Shown piece after piece: positions 1 through 8,941 of a DNA stretch of 20,000 nucleotides (positions are counted from its first letter, which is position 1; each line of letters opens with the position of its first letter). The position numbers and the translations under genes are program-made. The notes beneath the pieces were generated by a model, which saw only the letters and a list, made by a program, of their open reading frames with translations, did no database searches and was not told where the DNA came from. The stretch comes from Cryptomeria japonica (Eukaryota > Streptophyta > Pinopsida > Cupressales > Cupressaceae), in the NCBI RefSeq assembly GCF_030272615.1, contig NW_026729192.1, positions 1 to 20,000 on the forward strand, given 5' to 3'.

Positions 1-108
1 CGCCCCCGCGCGCGCGGTAGTGCGGGCAGCGCACCCCGGCCCGGCCCGGCCCCGACGAGAACGCAAACGGGCAAAAGGTTTATTCAAATAGCATTGCGAT
101 GCCCGGCG

Positions 109-121
109 AAAAACTAAAAAA
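109..121 (-). terminator. Pol III terminator of 5S copy 1
   Basis: On the minus strand the 5S 3' end is followed by TTTTTTAGTTTTT, a six-T run and a five-T run separated by AG. Pol III normally stops in four or more T's, so this double run should terminate efficiently and gives a backup site. Confidence 0.9.
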
Positions 122-239
122 GGGTGCAACACCGGGACTTCCCGGGAGGTCACCCATCCCAGTACTACTCCGGCCCAAGCGCGCTTAACTGCGGAGTTCT
201 GATGGGATCCGGTGCACTAACGCTGGTATGATCGCACCC
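120..239 (-). rRNA. 5S ribosomal RNA gene, copy 1
   Basis: This encodes 5S rRNA, the Pol III-transcribed RNA of the large ribosomal subunit. Read on the minus strand it begins GGGTGCGATCATACC and ends GTTGCACCC plus two T's, about 120 nt, the usual plant length. The first and last 8 nt pair to form helix I. The internal promoter is intact: A box around nt 50-64 (AGTTAAGCGCGCTTG), an intermediate element near nt 67-72, and C box around nt 80-98 (GGGATGGGTGACCTCC). A T-run terminator follows directly. Nucleotide 19 is G and can pair with C59 in helix II. No insertion or deletion breaks the gene, so it looks functional. It points against the direction of the Pol I promoters further right. The sequence is typical of land plants and, from memory, closest in style to gymnosperm 5S; I could not run an alignment. 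Confidence 0.97.
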
Positions 240-269
240 GTTATGAGCTTGTCGCAGTGTGTACTTAGC
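240..269 (-). promoter_or_regulatory. 5' flank of 5S copy 1, weak upstream elements
   Basis: Angiosperm 5S genes use a TATA-like box near -28, GC near -12 and C at -1. Here the C at -1 is present, the -28 position reads TAAGTA (a poor TATA match), and there is no clear GC at -12 (a GC sits at -9/-8). The same flank precedes the second 5S copy. Use as a promoter is inferred from position only. Confidence 0.4.
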
Positions 270-625
270 AAACCGCGACCCACGTGCGAATCCACCCCGG
301 CCACCCACCCCCGTCGAGGTGCACACCCTCCCTCGCGAAGTGCGCCCCGTTCGCCAAGTGTGAGCCCTGCCCGGGTGCGCGCACCTTGCTAGGGCGTCGG
401 GTGTGCACCCGGCCCGGCCTACGTGCGTGCACCTGTAGGGGGCGTCGTGTGCGTGCAGTGTCCCGTCTGCAACGCGGTGCCCACACACCACCTCGGGCGC
501 AACGACCTGCGCTCACATGTGGGCCGAGTGCACCTTGGTGCATGTTCGGGGCGCCTCGGGTGCACGCTCGATCTTGCCCCGGTGCACCAAGGCGCTCGGT
601 TTGCCCCGGGTGCGCACTTGGTGCA
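270..625. other. GC-rich spacer beside 5S copy 1
   Basis: This stretch has no gene. It is GC-rich with many scattered GTGCAC, GTGCGC and CGGGTGCGCAC motifs that resemble the large repeat block starting at 1495, but without a clean period. Open frames on both strands reflect few A/T-rich stop codons, not coding. The same sequence is repeated at 8206-8561. Confidence 0.6.
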
Positions 626-1005
626 AGGTGGGCACCCAAAATAGGGATCAAGCACCAAAACACAAGTTTCGGGATGCAAAATGGGACCCAAGGACCACAA
701 ATGCGTTCCAAGACCCATGATGGGTCCACGAGAACAAAAATGTGTTCCGAGACTTAATAAACAAATATTGGGTTTTAGGAGAAGAAACATGCTCTGATGC
801 CCAAAACGAGAATCGACCCCGAAAAGGCCACAGGCCAAAAGTGGGATGCGAGACAAAAAAAAATGGGACCCGAGGACCAAAATTGGGTTCCCAGGTCGAA
901 GACAGGGCAACCGGACAAGAAACGACCTCTAAGGCTCGAAATGAGTCCCGACGACTAAAACTTGACAAGAAGCACCCATCAGGCACCCAACTCGACACCC
1001 ATGGG
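626..1005. other. A-rich, low-repeat spacer block
   Basis: Base composition changes sharply to A-rich on the plus strand. Degenerate internal repetition is visible: a motif like AAAATGGGACCCRAGGACCA occurs near 676-699 and again near 859-882. Otherwise it is the least repetitive part of the left duplication. It recurs at 8562-8941. I see no gene or promoter in it. Confidence 0.6.
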
Positions 1006-1494
1006 ATGCCGACCCACCCGGGCTTCCACCTAGCACACCTTGGCACCCACCCACCCTCGCACCCAACCTCGCACCCAACTTAGCACCTTTGAACCCACAT
1101 TGGCACTCACCCTGACCCTGGCACCTTGGAACCCACATTGGCACTCACCTTGACCCTGGCACCCACCTTTGCACTCACCTTGGGACCCACCCTGGCTCCC
1201 ACCTCGGCACCCACCCAGACACCCACCTTGGTTCCTTGGCACCCACCTTGGATCCTTGGCACCCACCCCGACACCCACCTTGGCACGCAACTTGGCTACT
1301 TGCCACCCACCTTGGCTCCTTGACGCCCACCCCGACAACCACCCCGTGACCTACCCTGGCTAGGGTTGGTGCACACCCACCCTGGTGCCCACCTTGGCAC
1401 CCACCCTATGACCCACCTTGGCACGCACCTTAGTACCCACCCCGTTACCCACCCTAGGACCCACCCCGTGACCCACCTTGGCCAGGGTGGGTGC
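1006..1494. repeat. CACCC-rich minisatellite, short left block
   Basis: Irregular repeats of CACCCACCTTGG, CACCCACCCTGG and related words, about 10-14 bp per step. Nearly all runs of three G's lie on the minus strand, giving strong strand asymmetry. It stops at 1494, whereas its counterpart on the right continues to about 10620. Confidence 0.85.
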
Positions 1495-1553
1495 CTTGGT
1501 GCGCACAACTTGCCTGGGCTGCACACCAGGGCGGGCTCAAGATGGCACCCGCG

Positions 1554-1651
1554 TTCCGTTTTTTTCACTATCTTTCAAAACGGAAATTTTAAAATCTCAT
1601 TTTTTTCTTTTTTTTGCCTTTTCTGGAAATTAGTGAAGGCAGCGCATCAAA
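1554..1651. repeat. A/T-rich module 1
   Basis: Module layout: TTCCGTTTT, a TTTCACTATCTTTC spacer, AAAACGGAA (a perfect 9-bp inverted repeat with the first arm), the 10-bp palindrome ATTTTAAAAT, a long T-run, TGCCTTTTCTGGAAA, TTAGTGAAGGC and GCGCATCAAA. A second inverted pair is TTCACTA with TAGTGAA. It is an island of A/T in GC-rich repeats. This copy has an extra TTTTCTTT segment in the T-run. Confidence 0.85.
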
Positions 1652-2074
1652 GGTGCGCAATGCTGGTGCGAACCCGGGAGCGCTCCGATGTGTGCTCCAA
1701 GGTGCGGCGTGCACGAAGTCCGAGCCCGGTTTGCCCCGGGTGCGCACCTCGCGTGCACCTTCGCCGGGGTGAGCACCTTGGCTGGGTTGCGCGCCCTGGT
1801 GCGTACCAAGGAGCGCTCTGAAGTGTGCTCCAAGGTGCGGCGTGCACGAAGTCGGAGCCCGGTTTGCCCCGGGTGTGCACCTCGGGTGCGCACCTCGCGT
1901 GCACCTTCGCTGCGGTGGGCACCTTGGCTGGGTTGCGCGCCTTGGTGGGCACCATGCAGTGCACGAAGTCGGAGCCCGGTTTGCCCCGGGCGCGCACCTC
2001 CGCCAGGGTGGGCACCTTGGTGCGCACAACTTGCCTGGGCTGCGCATCAGGAAGGGCTCAAGATGGCACCCGCG

Positions 2075-2165
2075 TTCCGTTTTTTTCACTATCTTTCAGA
2101 ACGGAAATTTTAAAATATCGTTTTTTTTTGCCTTTTCTGGAAATTAGTGAAGGCAGCGCATCAAA
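2075..2165. repeat. A/T-rich module 2
   Basis: Full module. The second arm of the inverted repeat reads AGAACGGAA, shortening the perfect pair to 7 bp; the same change is found in its duplicate, module 6. Confidence 0.85.
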
Positions 2166-2429
2166 GGTGCGCAACGCTGGTGCGAACCTGGGAGCGCTCC
2201 GATGTGTGCTCCAAGGTGCGGCGTGCACGAAGTCGGAGCCCGGTTTGCCTCGGGTGCGCCCTGGTGGGCACCATGGTGCGCACCAAGGAGCGCTCCGAAG
2301 TGTGCTCCAAGGTGCGGCCTGCACGAAGTCGGAGCCCGGTTTGCCCCGGGTGTGCACCTCGGGTGGGCACCTTGGTGCGCATGCCTTGCCTGGGCTGCGC
2401 ACCAGGGCGGGCTCAAGATGGCACCCGCG

Positions 2430-2521
2430 TTCCTTTTTTTTCACTATCTTTCAAAACGGAAATTTTAAAATCTCATTTTTTTTTGCCTTTTTCTGGAAAT
2501 TAGTGAAGGCAGCGCATCAAA
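2430..2521. repeat. A/T-rich module 3
   Basis: Full module; the left arm reads TTCCTTTT, which lacks the G of the other copies. It is duplicated as module 7. Confidence 0.85.
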
Positions 2522-2898
2522 GGTGCGCACCTCGCTGCCCACCACGGTGCGCAACGCCGGTGGGCACCCGGGAGTGCTTCGAAGTGTGCTCCAAGGTGCT
2601 GCGTGCACGTTGTCGGAGCCCGGTTTGCCCCGGGTGCGCACCTCGCGTGCACCTTCGTCGGGGTGGGCACCTTGGCTTGGTTTGCCCCGGCTGCGCTCCG
2701 AAGCGGGGTTATTGGAGCGCCGCCTCTTTTTTTGTCGGAGCGTTTGGTGGGGTTTCTCGCATTGGCTCTTCCGAGGCCCGGTTGCCACCCTGGCGCGCAC
2801 GAAGTCGGAAGTAGGGTTAATTGCCCGGGTGCGCACCTTTGCCAGGGTGGCACCTTACCTGGGCTGCGCACCAGGGCGGGCTCAAGATGGCACGCGCG

Positions 2899-2990
2899 TT
2901 CCGTTTTTTTCACTATCTTTCAAAACGGAAATTTTAAAATCTCCTTTTTTTTTTGCCTTTTCTGGAAATTAGTGAAGGCAGCGCATCAAA
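2899..2990. repeat. A/T-rich module 4
   Basis: Full module with the perfect 9-bp inverted repeat TTCCGTTTT/AAAACGGAA. It is duplicated as module 8. Confidence 0.85.
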
Positions 2991-3393
2991 GGTGCGCACC
3001 TCGCTGCCCACCTTGGTGTGCTCTGAGGTGCGCACCCGGGAGCGCTACGAAGTGTGCTCCAAGGTGCGGCGTGCACGTTGTCGGAGCCCGGTTTGCCCCG
3101 GGTGCGCACCTCGCCTGCACCTTGGCCGGGGTGGGCACCTTGGCTGGGTTTGCCCAGGGTGCGCTCCGAAGCGGGGTTACTGGAGCGCCCCCTCTTTTTT
3201 TGTCAGAGAGTTTGGTGGGGTTTCTCGCATTGGCTCTTCCCAGGCCCGGTTGTTGGGTGCGCTCCCACCCTGGCGCGCGCGAAGTTGGAAGTTGGGTTAA
3301 TTGCCCGGGCGCGCACCTTCGCCAGGGTGGGCACCTTGGTGCGCAAACCTTGGCTGGGCTGCGCACCAGGGCGGGCTCAAGATGGCACCAGCA

Positions 3394-3485
3394 TTCCCTT
3401 TTTCTCACTATCTTTCAAAACGGAAATTTTAAAATCTCGTTTTTTTTTTGCCTTTTATGGAAATTAGTGAAGGCATCGCATCAAA
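3394..3485. repeat. A/T-rich module 5
   Basis: Full module; the left arm reads TTCCCTTTTTC, the T-run is followed by TGCCTTTTATGG, and the end reads GGCATCGCATCAAA. It is duplicated as module 9. Confidence 0.85.
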
Positions 3486-4160
3486 GGTGCGCACCTCGCT
3501 GCCCACCTTGGTGTGCTCCGAGGTGCCCACCACGGTGCGCAACGCCGGTGCGAACCCGGGAGCGCCCCGATGTGTGCTCCAAGGTGCGGCGTGCACGAAG
3601 TCGGACCCCGGTTTGCCCCGGGTGCGCACCTCGCGTGCACCTTGGTGCGCACACCTTGGCTGGGTTGCGCGGCCTGGTGGGCACCATGGTGCGCACCAAG
3701 GAGCGCTCCGAAGTGTGCTCCAAGGTGCGGCGTGCACGAAGTCGGAGCCCGGTTTGCCCCGGGTGCGCACCTTCGCCGCGGTGGGCACCATGGCGTGCAC
3801 GAAGTCGGAGCCCGGTTTGCCCCGGGTGCGCACCTCGCGTGCACCTTCGCCGGGGTGGGCACCTCGGCTGGGTTGCGCGCCCTGGTGCGCACCAAGGAGC
3901 GCTCTGAAGTGTGCTCCAAGGTGCGGCGTGCACGAAGTCGGAGCCCGGTTTGCCCCGGGTGTGCACCTCGGGTGCGCACCTCGCGTGCACCTTCGCTGCG
4001 GTGGGCACCTTGGCTGGGTTGCGCGCCTTGGTGGGCACCATGCAGTGCACGAAGTCGGAGCCCGGATTGCCCCGGGCGCGCACCTCCGCCAGGGTGGGCA
4101 CCTTGGTGCGCACAACTTGCCTGGGCTGCGCACCAGGAAGGGCTCAAGATGGCACCCGCG

Positions 4161-4251
4161 TTCCGTTTTTTTCACTATCTTTCAGAACGGAAATTTTAAA
4201 ATCTCGTTTTTTTTTGCCTTTTCTGGAAATTAGTGAAGGCAGCGCATCAAA
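4161..4251. repeat. A/T-rich module 6
   Basis: Duplicate of module 2 (offset 2086), sharing its AGAACGGAA arm. Confidence 0.85.
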
Positions 4252-4793
4252 GGTGCGCAACGCTGGTGCGAACCTGGGAGCGCTCCGATGTGTGCTCCAA
4301 GGTGCGGCGTGCACGAAGTCGGACCCCGGTTTGCCCCGGGTGCGCACCTCGCGTGCACCTTGGTGCGCACACCTTGGCTGGGTTGCGCGCCCTGGTGGGC
4401 ACCATGGTGCGCACCAAGGAGCGCTCCGAAGTGTGCTCCAAGGTGCGGCGTGCACGAAGTCGGAGCCCGGTTTGCCCCGGGTGCGCACCTCGCGTGCACC
4501 TTCGCCGCGGTGGGCACCATGGCGTGCACGAAGTCGGAGCCCGGTTTGCCCCGGGTGCGCACCTCGCGTGCACCTTCGCCGGGGTGGGCACCTTGGTGTG
4601 CAGACCTTGGCTGGGTTGCGCGCCCTGGTGGGCACCATGGTGCGCACCAAGGAGCGCTCCGAAGTGTGCTCCAAGGTGCGGCCTGCACGAAGTCGGAGCC
4701 CGGTTTGCCCCGGGTGTGCACCTCGGGTGGGCACCTTGGTGCGCATGCCTTGCCTGGGCTGCGCACCAGGGCGGGCTCAAGATGGCACCCGCG

Positions 4794-4885
4794 TTCCTTT
4801 TTTTTCACTATCTTTCAAAACGGAAATTTTAAAATCTCATTTTTTTTTGCCTTTTTCTGGAAATTAGTGAAGGCAGCGCATCAAA
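4794..4885. repeat. A/T-rich module 7
   Basis: Duplicate of module 3 (offset 2364), sharing the TTCCTTTT arm. Confidence 0.85.
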
Positions 4886-5263
4886 GGTGCGCACCTCGCT
4901 GCCCACCACGGTGCGCAACGCCGGTGGGCACCCGGGAGTGCTTCGAAGTGTGCTCCAAGGTGCTGCGTGCACGTTGTCGGAGCCCGGTTTGCCCCGGGTG
5001 CGCACCTCGCGTGCACCTTCGTCGGGGTGGGCACCTTGGCTGGGTTTGCCCCGGCTGCGCTCCGAAGCGGGGTTATTGGAGCGCCGCCTCTTTTTTTGTC
5101 GGAGCGTTTGGTGGGGTTTCTCGCATTGGCTCTTCCGAGGCCCGGTTGCCACCCTGGCGCGCACGAAGTCGGAAGTAGGGTTAATTGCCCGGGTGCGCAC
5201 CTTTGCCAGGGTGGGCACCTTACCTGGGCTGCGCACCAGGGCGGGCTCAAGATGGCACGCGCG

Positions 5264-5355
5264 TTCCGTTTTTTTCACTATCTTTCAAAACGGAAATTTT
5301 AAAATCTCCTTTTTTTTTTGCCTTTTCTGGAAATTAGTGAAGGCAGCGCATCAAA
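5264..5355. repeat. A/T-rich module 8
   Basis: Duplicate of module 4 (offset 2365), with the perfect 9-bp inverted repeat. Confidence 0.85.
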
Positions 5356-5758
5356 GGTGCGCACCTCGCTGCCCACCTTGGTGTGCTCTGAGGTGCGCAC
5401 CCGGGAGCGCTACGAAGTGTGCTCCAAGGTGCGGCGTGCACGTTGTCGGAGCCCGGTTTGCCCCGGGTGCGCACCTCGCCTGCACCTTGGCCGGGGTGGG
5501 CACCTTGGCTGGGTTTGCCCAGGGTGCGCTCCGAAGCGGGGTTACTGGAGCGCCCCCTCTTTTTTTGTCAGAGCGTTTGGTGGGGTTTCTCGCATTGGCT
5601 CTTCCCAGGCCCGGTTGTTGGGTGCGCTCCCACCCTGGCGCGCGCGAAGTTGGAAGTTGGATTAATTGCCCGGGCGCGCACCTTCGCCAGGGTGGGCACC
5701 TTGGTGCGCACACCTTGGCTGGGCTGCGCACCAGGGCGGGCTCAAGATGGCACCAGCA

Positions 5759-5850
5759 TTCCCTTTTTCTCACTATCTTTCAAAACGGAAATTTTAAAAT
5801 CTCGTTTTTTTTTTGCCTTTTATGGAAATTAGTGAAGGCATCGCATCAAA
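5759..5850. repeat. A/T-rich module 9
   Basis: Duplicate of module 5 (offset 2365), sharing the TTCCCTTTTTC arm and the TATGG variant. Confidence 0.85.
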
Positions 5851-6846
5851 GGTGCGCACCTCGCTGCCCACCTTGGTGTGCTCCGAGGTGCCCACCACGG
5901 TGCGCAACGCCGGTGCGAACCCGGGAGCGCCCCGATGTGTGCTCCAAGGTGCGGCGTGCACGAAGTCGGACCCCGGTTTGCCCCGGGTGCGCACCTCGCG
6001 TGCACCTTGGTGCGCACACCTTGGCTGGGTTGCGCGGCCTGGTGGGCACCATGGTGCGCACCAAGGAGCGCTCCGAAGTGTGCTCCAAGGTGCGGCGTGC
6101 ACGAAGTCGGAGCCCGGTTTGCCCCGGGTACGCACCTCGCGTGCACCTTCGCCGGGGTGGGCACCTCGGCTGGGTTGCGCGCCCTGGTGCGCACCAAGGA
6201 GCGCTCCGAAGTGTGCTCCAAGGTGCGGCGTGCACGAAGTCGGAGCCCGGTTTGCCCCGGGTGCGCACCTTCGCCGCGGTGCGCACCATGGCGTGCACGA
6301 AGTCGGAGCCCGGTTTGCCCCGGGTGCGCACCTCGCGTGCACCTTCGGCGGGGTTGCGCGCCCTGGTGGGCACCATGGTGCGCACCAAGGAGCGCTCCGA
6401 AGTGTGCTCCAAGGTGCGGCGTGCACGAAGTCGGAGCCCGGTTTGCCCCGGGTGCGCACCTCGCGTGCACCTTCGGCGGGGTTGCGCGCCCTGGTGGGCA
6501 CCATGGTGCGCACCAAGGAGCGCTCCGAAGTGTGCTCCAAGGTGCGGCGTGCACGAAGTCGGAGCCCGGTTTGCCCCGGGTGCGCACCTCGCGTGCACCT
6601 TCGCCGCGGTGGGCACCATGGCGTGCACGAAGTCGGAGCCCGGTTTGCCCCGGGTGCGCACCTCGCGTGCACCTTCGCCGGGGTGGGCACCTCGGCTGGG
6701 TTGCGCGCCCTGGTGCGCACCAAGGAGCGCTCCGAAGTGTGCTCCAAGGTGCGGCGTGCACGAAGTCGGAGCCCGGTTTGCCCCGGGTGCGCACCTCGCG
6801 TGCACCTTCGCCAGGGTGGGCACCTCGGTGCGCACACCTTCTCAAT

Positions 6847-6890
6847 GTTTTCTTGCCTTTTCTGGAAATTGGTGAAGGCAGCGCATCAAA
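6847..6890. repeat. A/T-rich module 10, truncated
   Basis: Only the right half remains: TTGCCTTTTCTGGAAATT, GGTGAAGGCAGCGCATCAAA. The inverted repeat, the ATTTTAAAAT palindrome and the long T-run are gone. It marks the border between well-conserved and divergent GTGCGCAC subrepeats. Confidence 0.75.
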
Positions 6891-7527
6891 GGTGCGCACC
6901 TCGGTGTGCTCCGAGGTGCGAACCCGAGAGCGCTCCGAGGTGCCCACGAAGTCGAAAGTCGGGTTAATTGCATTGTTTTCCCCGGGTGCGCTCCGAGGTG
7001 CGCAACATCGGCGCGCACCAAGGAGGGCTCCGAAGTGTGCTCCAAGGTGCGCACGATGGCGTGCACCTCTGGTGCGCACGATTCGGAGCTCGGTTTGACC
7101 GGGGTGCGCACACCTTGGCTGGGTTGCGCACCTTTTGTGCGCTCCAAGGTGCGCACGAAGTCGGAGCTCGGTTTGCCCCGGGTGCGCACCTTCGCCAGGG
7201 TGCGCACCTTGATGCGCACGCCTTGGCTGGGCTGCGCACCTTGGTGGGCGCCATGGTGCGCACCTTTCGTGCGCTCCAAGGTGCGCACGAAGTCGGAGCT
7301 CGGTTTGCCCCGGGTGCGCACCTTGGTGGGCGCCATGGTGCACTCCGAGGTGCCCAAGATTGGTGCGCACCAAGGAGCGCTCCGAAGTGCGCTCCAAGGT
7401 GCGCGCGAAGTCGAAAGTTGGGTTAATTGTCCGGTTTGCCTCGGGTGCGCACCTTGCGTGCACCTTCGCCAGGGTGGGCGCCTTGGTGCGCACACCTTGG
7501 CTGGGCTGCGCACACCTTGGCACCCGC

Positions 7528-7634
7528 GTTTCCTTCATTTTAAATTTTTTTTTTTTACAATCTCTCAAGTGGGAAATTCTATAATCTCAACTTTTTTTGC
7601 CTTTTCAGGAAACTTTTGAATGGAGCGCATCATT
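7528..7634. repeat. A/T-rich module 11, diverged
   Basis: An older-looking copy: TTTCCTTC, TTTTAAATTTTTT, a long T-run, a TCTCTCAAGTGGGAAATTCT segment, TATAATCTC, CTTTTTTTGCCTTTTCAGG and GCGCATCATTGG. The order of elements is kept but many bases differ. It ends the 6-kb block. Confidence 0.7.
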
Positions 7635-7936
7635 GGTGCGCTCCGAAGTGTGCTCCAAAGCTCTCTCCAGCTGCGTGCACCTGCCCCGGCCGCGCACCCG
7701 GCCCCGCCCAGCTTCGCTCACCTGTCCCGGGCGTCTGGTGCGGAACCTTAGAGTAAGAAACATCACCGTGCACCTTGGCCAACGTGCGCGACTCGACCGA
7801 GCGCGCACTGGCCGAGGTGCACACCGATTTCACCTGGGTGCGCGCGCAGCACCTCGGGCGCACCGGGGTGCGCGCACAACGCCCGGGTTGCACCGTGGCC
7901 TGTGTGCTCGGGGTGCCTCGGGTGCGCGCTCGGTGT
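7635..7936. other. GC-rich spacer upstream of the second long repeat
   Basis: No gene is visible. The region is GC-rich with dense GTGCGCGC, GTGCACC and CGCGCAC words. It presumably continues the same sequence that would lie left of position 1 for the first copy, since the two long repeats join seamlessly at 1 and 7937. Confidence 0.5.
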
Positions 7937-8044
7937 CGCCCCCGCGCGCGCGGTAGTGCGGGCAGCGCACCCCGGCCCGGCCCGGCCCCGACGAGAACGC
8001 AAACGGGCAAAAGGTTTATTCAAATAGCATTGCGACGCCCGGCG

Positions 8045-8057
8045 AAAAACTAAAAAA
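8045..8057 (-). terminator. Pol III terminator of 5S copy 2
   Basis: TTTTTTAGTTTTT on the minus strand directly after the 5S 3' end, identical to copy 1. Confidence 0.9.
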
Positions 8058-8175
8058 GGGTGCAACACCGGGACTTCCCGGGAGGTCACCCATCCCAGTA
8101 CTACTCCGGCCCAAGCGCGCTTAACTGCGGAGTTCTGATGGGATCCGGTGCACTAATGCTGGTATGATCGCACCC
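8056..8175 (-). rRNA. 5S ribosomal RNA gene, copy 2
   Basis: It has the same length, internal promoter boxes and helix I as copy 1. The only difference seen within the gene is at RNA nucleotide 19, A instead of G (plus-strand t at 8157 instead of c at 221). In plant 5S secondary structure nt 19 lies in helix II opposite nt 59, here C, so this copy would have an A-C mismatch where copy 1 has a G-C pair. The gene is otherwise complete and could be transcribed; whether it is a minor variant or a beginning pseudogene cannot be told from sequence. Confidence 0.95.
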
Positions 8176-8205
8176 GTTATGAGCTTGTCGCAGTGTGTAC
8201 TTAGC
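8176..8205 (-). promoter_or_regulatory. 5' flank of 5S copy 2, weak upstream elements
   Basis: Same sequence as upstream of copy 1: C at -1 and TAAGTA at about -28. Confidence 0.4.
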
Positions 8206-8941
8206 AAACCGCGACCCACGTGCGAATCCACCCCGGCCACCCACCCCCGTCGAGGTGCACACCCTCCCTCGCGAAGTGCGCCCCGTTCGCCAAGTGTGAG
8301 CCCTGCCCGGGTGCGCGCACCTTGCTAGGGCGTCGGGTGTGCACCCGGCCCGGCCTACGTGCGTGCACCTGGAGGGGGCGTCGTGTGCGTGCAGTGTCCC
8401 GTCTGCAACGCGGTGCCCACACACCACCTCGGGCGCAACGACCTGCGCTCACATGTGGGCCGAGTGCACCTTGGTGCATGTTCGGGGCGCCTCGGGTGCA
8501 CGCTCGATCTTGCCCCGGTGCACCAAGGCGCTCGGTTTGCCCCGGGTGCGCACTTGGTGCAAGGTGGGCACCCAAAATAGGGATCAAGCACCAAAACACA
8601 AGTTTCGGGATGCAAAATGGGACCCAAGGACCACAAATGCGTTCCAAGACCCATGATGGGTCCACGAGAACAAAAATGTGTTCCGAGACTTAATAAACAA
8701 ATATTGGGTTTTAGGAGAAGAAACATGCTCTGATGCCCAAAACGAGAATCGACCCCGAAAAGGCCACAGGCCAAAAGTGGGATGCGAGACAAAAAAAAAT
8801 GGGACCCGAGGACCAAAATTGGGTTCCCAGGTCGAAGACAGGGCAACCGGACAAGAAACGACCTCTAAGGCTCGAAATGAGTCCCGACGACTAAAACTTG
8901 ACAAGAAGCACCCATCAGGCACCCAACTCGACACCCATGGG

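Larger units (their letters stand above)
1..1494. repeat. Long direct repeat, left copy (contains 5S copy 1)
   Basis: Positions 1-1494 recur at 7937-9430 with a constant offset of 7936 bp. I found three single-base differences (100 t/c, 221 c/t, 436 t/g) and no gaps in the parts compared. The match ends abruptly after 1494: the left copy continues into GGTGCGCAC-type repeats, the right copy into CACCC-type repeats. The left end coincides with the window edge, so the duplicated segment probably starts outside the window. Confidence 0.95.
1708..3793. repeat. Tandem duplication within the GTGCGCAC block, left copy
   Basis: Sequence from about 1708 matches sequence from about 3794 at an offset of 2086 bp, changing to 2364-2365 bp after about 2250 because the right copy carries about 279 extra bases of subrepeats near 4341-4620. 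It contains A/T modules 2 to 5, which correspond in order to modules 6 to 9. Confidence 0.85.
3794..6158. repeat. Tandem duplication within the GTGCGCAC block, right copy
   Basis: This is the right partner of 1708-3793, directly adjacent head to tail. Agreement is close (for example 2986-3408 versus 5351-5773 differ at only a few bases). The boundaries are approximate because the unit is itself made of subrepeats. Partial homology to the start of the unit continues after 6134. Confidence 0.8.
1495..7527. repeat. Six-kb GTGCGCAC-rich IGS subrepeat block
   Basis: The block consists of degenerate GC-rich subrepeats. A frequent core runs from GCACCAAGGAGCGCTCCGAAG through GTGCTCCAAGGTGCGGCGTG, a GAAGTCGGAGCCCGGTTTGC segment and GGTGCGCACC. 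Units are often about 128 bp apart (for example 6354 and 6482). The A/T-rich modules listed separately interrupt it. Between about 6890 and 7527 the units are more divergent (GAAGTCGGAGCTCGG variants). Open frames of several hundred codons exist on both strands because the repeats rarely contain stops in any frame; none looks like a real protein. Confidence 0.85.

Noticed and set aside
626-1005. tRNA or other small RNA gene in the A-rich block
   Set aside because: No A/B box pair at tRNA spacing and no cloverleaf-like arms were recognised.
4887-6875. A 662-codon open frame, with comparably long frames on both strands in the same region
   Set aside because: Several overlapping frames on both strands are open at once, translations are Cys/Arg/Ala/Gly/Pro-rich echoes of the DNA repeats, and insertions change frame between repeat copies. 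This is what a stop-poor GC-rich repeat gives.
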